Source of the DNA: SABI01 sp964453215 | GTDB taxonomy: Bacteria; Spirochaetota; Spirochaetia; Sphaerochaetales; Sphaerochaetaceae | NCBI GenBank assembly: GCA_964453215.1 | Contig: CAYVRR010000004.1 | Span: forward strand, 19,236 to 83,235 | DNA: 64,000 bases | Direction: 5' to 3' | Shown: one piece after another, positions 61,379 to 64,000 of the stretch | Layout: each line of letters starts with the position of its first letter | Position numbering within the stretch: the first letter of the stretch is position 1 | Program-made: the position numbers and the translations under genes | Notes under the pieces: generated by a model | What the model was told of the DNA's origin: nothing | Seen by the model: the letters and a program-made list of their open reading frames with translations, nothing else | The model's database searches: none

Positions 61379-62416
61379 TTATAATAAGGTAACATTATGC
61401 TCTTTCGCTTGTTGATGAATGAACTGGGGCCACACACTTGCTTGAACTTCACCAATGTGGGCTTTTTTTAATAACAACATACAGATTCTCGACTGACCAA
61501 TACCACCACCCACTGTTTGAGGAAACTCCCCTTTGAGTAATCTACTGTGCCAATAAAGATCTTTTCTTTCCTCTTTATTGGTATGTGCTAGTTGTCTAAG
61601 CAAGGTTTCACCATCTACTCTAATACCCATTGAAGAGAGTTCTATAGAATCTTTCCTCACATGATCCCACACAATAATATCACCATTAAGACCATAGGTG
61701 TTATCACCTGTTTTAGTGCTCCAATCATCATAATCGGGTGCCCTTCCCCCATGTTTTATTCCATCTGAAAGCTCTTTTCCAATACCAATAATAAATATTG
61801 CACCAAACTTCTTTGCAAGTAATTTTTCCCTCTCTTCAGGGGATAGTGATGGATACTCTTTTTGTGCATCTTCTGAGTGAATAAAAGTTATCTCTTCAGG
61901 GAGGGTGGGAGTACACTGTGGAAAAAGCTCTCCAATAAGGAACTCTGTTCTCTTTAGTGCATTATAAATCTTATTGACAACAACCTTTAAGAATTGAAGG
62001 TTACGTGTCCCATCCTTCATCACATACTCCCAGTCCCACTGATCGACATAGATTGAGTGTATTTCATCAATCTCATCATCGGGTCTAATAGCATTCATAT
62101 CAGTATAAAGACCAGTACCTTTGCTAAAATTATAATCTGCAAGAGCCATCCGTTTCCACTTTGCGAGGGAGTGAACAATTTCCATATGAAGATTACCCAT
62201 ATTCATCACTTCAAATGAGACAGGTCGTTCGATTCCATTTAAATCATCATTGATTCCAGAACCTTTGGGAACAAATAAAGGACTTGTAACTCTTGAAAGA
62301 TATAACTCACCGCTAAGTTCTCTTTCAAAGGTATCCTTTACAAATTTAACTGCTCTTTCTGTGTGACGCGCGTCCATAAAAGGACGATACCCTTTAGGGA
62401 ATTGACTTCTATACAT
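61379..62416 (-). CDS. asnA: Aspartate-ammonia ligase (asparagine synthetase A)
   Basis: 345 residues from the ATG at 62416, which has GAGGAGA upstream; the frame is open to 62446. AsnA-type class-II synthetase fold: RVTSPLFVPKGSGINDDLNG, VHSLAKWKRMAL, SIYVDQWDWE and GGGIGQSRICMLLL at the C-terminus. It makes asparagine from aspartate and ammonia with ATP to AMP. Common in spirochaetes and other anaerobes. A TATAAT (62456-62451) lies upstream, without a good -35. Confidence 0.94.
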   Translation of the reverse strand: MYRSQFPKGYRPFMDARHTERAVKFVKDTFERELSGELYLSRVTSPLFVPKGSGINDDLNGIERPVSFEVMNMGNLHMEIVHSLAKWKRMALADYNFSKGTGLYTDMNAIRPDDEIDEIHSIYVDQWDWEYVMKDGTRNLQFLKVVVNKIYNALKRTEFLIGELFPQCTPTLPEEITFIHSEDAQKEYPSLSPEEREKLLAKKFGAIFIIGIGKELSDGIKHGGRAPDYDDWSTKTGDNTYGLNGDIIVWDHVRKDSIELSSMGIRVDGETLLRQLAHTNKEERKDLYWHSRLLKGEFPQTVGGGIGQSRICMLLLKKAHIGEVQASVWPQFIHQQAKEHNVTLL

Positions 62417-62949
62417 CTGTTTCTCCTCGTATGAAACATCAAACATAATAATTATACATCTTTAATCATGTAACATATTTAGTCTATGTAAAAACCTTAA
62501 TGCAGTACCTTATAAAAAATATGAGTAATCTGTCAAGAAAGAGGGGTCCTTTAATACGCTTTTATCTCATGATATACACACACCGAAGTATTCAATTAAG
62601 ATAATAATAAGTAACCTTTGACATATAGAAACATACGATGATTGTAATATAGATGTATGTATCACACTTTAGATAATAGCAATGCCTCTTTATGACAAAA
62701 CATCAACTATGTATAAATAATTAGGTATAGATTGATACCTAATTAATAAAAAAATAATCTAAAAATTATAACATATTGATGAACCTTTTTTTAGATGAAA
62801 AATATGTGAAATACCAGATATACAGTATAAGTATACCGATAAAAATATATAGGTTGTATATATATAAGGTGACAATGAACTTTATCGTAAAATTTGCCTT
62901 GCTTAGTTACAAACTAGCTTCTATAATGACTTGAGGCACAGGTTATAAA
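62417..62949. other. AT-rich intergenic region upstream of the parA-like gene
   Basis: 533 bases without a coding frame bearing a ribosome site. It is markedly AT-rich and contains an 11-bp inverted repeat (62718-62728 with 62735-62745), repeated TATATA-type words about 62815-62870, and the asnA promoter at its left edge. No tRNA. Its position before a ParA gene makes it a candidate centromere-like or partition-control region, but I see no repeated short boxes that would prove it. Confidence 0.45.
62718..62745. repeat. 11-bp perfect inverted repeat
   Basis: TAATTAGGTAT (62718-62728) and its complement (62735-62745) around AGATTG. An A-rich run follows on the plus strand, so it could be a minus-strand hairpin or a protein site. 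About 205 bases before the parA ATG. Confidence 0.6.
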
Positions 62950-63711
62950 ATGAGCAAAACAGTTTCATTCCACCTACAAAAAGGGGGAGTAGGCAAAACT
63001 ACAATCTCAGGAACACTTGCATGTGAAGGAGCAATGCAAGGATTTAAAACGATCTTAGTCGATTTAGATCCTCAAGGAAATGCGTCTTCATGGTTTTACA
63101 CCTCTCTTGTAAAGTGGGAAGTTGCTGATGTGTTACAAGGAAAATGTTTTGTTGATGAAGCAATCGTGCCAATTAGGATGGTAGAAAACCTCTACTTGCT
63201 CCCCTCCTTTGGAATAGGGGGATCTTTGAAAGAGTATGGAGAACGTGGTATACATCAAGAACCTTACGTAATAAAAGATTTAGTGAATCAGTTAGCAAAA
63301 GACTTTGATAGAATTATATTAGACTTATCACCAGGACTTGGGAAGTTAGAGACATCTGCACTGATTGCAAGTGATGAAATAATTACACCCATGACGCCAG
63401 AAATATTCTCATTAGATGGACTTGAGATATTCATTGAAGAATTGAAAATAATTAAAAGCAAATATACAAATGAAACATTACATAAAAAAGTAATTATAAA
63501 CAATTATGATGGAAGAATACGACAACATAAAAAAATAATGAATGTTGCCCTTCAAGGAGAATATTCTATTTTTAAAATACCAGTTGATCCCACCTTTAGA
63601 AAAGCACAAGAGACTCACAGTGTACCTCAGCTTTACAGAGAAAAAGGGAAAGGATTAAAAGTTAATACTATGAAAGCAATTCAAGAAATTGCTTCAAATA
63701 TTTGGAGATGA
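62950..63711 (+). CDS. parA: ParA/Soj-family ATPase
   Basis: 253 residues. Deviant Walker A KGGVGKTT near residue 11, Walker A' VDLDPQGNAS, Walker B IILDLSPGLG (with the expected Asp), and a late IPVDPTFRKAQE region. ParA proteins form ATP-dependent gradients on DNA and move plasmids, chromosomes or protein clusters. There is no N-terminal DNA-binding extension. A weak AGG ribosome site precedes the ATG. The small gene starting 4 bases after its stop is probably its partner. Confidence 0.9.
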   Translation: MSKTVSFHLQKGGVGKTTISGTLACEGAMQGFKTILVDLDPQGNASSWFYTSLVKWEVADVLQGKCFVDEAIVPIRMVENLYLLPSFGIGGSLKEYGERGIHQEPYVIKDLVNQLAKDFDRIILDLSPGLGKLETSALIASDEIITPMTPEIFSLDGLEIFIEELKIIKSKYTNETLHKKVIINNYDGRIRQHKKIMNVALQGEYSIFKIPVDPTFRKAQETHSVPQLYREKGKGLKVNTMKAIQEIASNIWR

Positions 63712-63715
63712 TACT

Positions 63716-63958
63716 ATGGCGTTAAAGAAAGATGAAGGAAATACAAAACCACATTTCAACAGCGTAGATAAGGCACAAGAAGTCTTTACCAAAGAGGTTA
63801 AACCACCTACAAAAAAAGAGAAAAAAACCCTCTCAACTTTCTCTATCGAACCATCTTTTAAAAAAGAACTTGAAGTGATGTTCGATGATATGGGACTTGG
63901 CTGGGCAGCTGGAATTAGATTTGCGTTAAAGGAATTTTTGAAAAAATATTCTGCATAA
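63716..63958 (+). CDS. Small ribbon-helix-helix-like partner of ParA
   Basis: 80 residues from the ATG at 63716, with GGAG inside the parA end; the frame is open to 63689. The first 45 residues are Lys-rich and polar, probably flexible. The last 40 (TFSIEPSFKKELEVMFDDMGLGWAAGIRFALKEF in two parts: a short strand, then two helices) have the strand-helix-helix pattern of RHH DNA-binding proteins. Together with ParA this resembles type Ib-style partition modules (ParA plus small ParG/omega-like binder). The identification is by pattern and position only. Confidence 0.6.
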   Translation: MALKKDEGNTKPHFNSVDKAQEVFTKEVKPPTKKEKKTLSTFSIEPSFKKELEVMFDDMGLGWAAGIRFALKEFLKKYSA

Positions 63959-64000
63959 TTTAGATATCTAACAGACACGATACTCATGCAATACTATATA

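Noticed and set aside
63694..63987. 97-codon minus-strand open frame over the RHH-like gene
   Set aside because: Antisense shadow of a gene with a good start and a recognisable fold; no ribosome site.
1..64000. CRISPR arrays, tRNA or rRNA genes, insertion sequences
   Set aside because: No regularly spaced repeats, no tRNA TPsiC-like arms in cloverleaf context, no transposase-like products or flanking inverted repeats were seen.

Overview
This 64-kb window is AT-rich bacterial chromosome, very probably from a fermentative, host- or sediment-associated spirochaete (Spirochaetota, Sphaerochaeta/Treponema-like). The pointers are a PnrA/BMP-type nucleoside importer, tandem COG2984 binding proteins whose signal peptides end in FASGAKE or FAGGKSE style, class-II glycyl-tRNA synthetase of the single-chain type, AsnA, a PpiD/SurA-like membrane chaperone and dense sugar-isomerase/kinase loci. 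The taxonomic call is inference. I saw no rRNA, tRNA, CRISPR array, insertion sequence or prophage.

Layout. 1-4.6 kb: the end of rsfS, then a minus-strand ABC importer operon (two paralogous binding proteins, permease, ATPase) with a clear promoter/operator, and a small, extremely acidic protein. 5-12 kb: plus-strand genes for a PdxA-family dehydrogenase, a lipoprotein, CobO, a CpsB-type PHP phosphatase, a RloA/RloB (AbiL-like) pair that appears to have lost its catalytic residues, a membrane LuxR regulator and an alpha/beta hydrolase. 12-20.7 kb: a minus-strand nucleoside/methylthioadenosine block (four-gene ABC importer, mtnA, mtnP, DeoR regulator, lipoprotein). 21-27.7 kb: gltX-glyS-tyrS followed by a NitT/TauT-type importer. 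27.7-31.5 kb: gdhA, an AEC carrier and mtaD. 31.6-37.8 kb: fucI/fucU and xylA/xylB/araC sugar loci. 37.8-50.3 kb: lrgAB divergent from an eight-gene carbohydrate operon (DeoR, E2, E3, fused E1, PHP protein, SDR with an extra N-terminal domain, sorbose-1-phosphate-reductase-like enzyme, rhamnulokinase-like kinase). 50.4-55 kb: carAB behind five copies of a TGTTGCA box. 55-62.4 kb: PpiD-like chaperone, HD hydrolase, PfkB kinase, typA, ribokinase-like kinase, asnA. 62.4-64 kb: an AT-rich gap, then a ParA ATPase and a small ribbon-helix-helix-like partner.

How it fits together. The cell imports nucleosides and probably methylthioadenosine, splits MTA with MtnP and passes the sugar to MtnA; mtaD gives a second route. 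Fucose and xylose are isomerised and (for xylose) phosphorylated here. The 39-50 kb operon has a kinase and two oxidoreductases but no aldolase and no transporter; instead it carries a complete thiamine/lipoate 2-oxoacid dehydrogenase-type complex, which could do the carbon-carbon cleavage. Its divergent neighbour lrgAB belongs to a family shown to move pyruvate in Bacillus and Streptococcus. I regard this block as the best candidate for an undescribed pathway. A second recurrent theme is promoter placement: several genes without a Shine-Dalgarno (AEC carrier, araC, HD protein, typA) have a -10 element placed so that transcription would begin at or next to the ATG, suggesting leaderless mRNAs.
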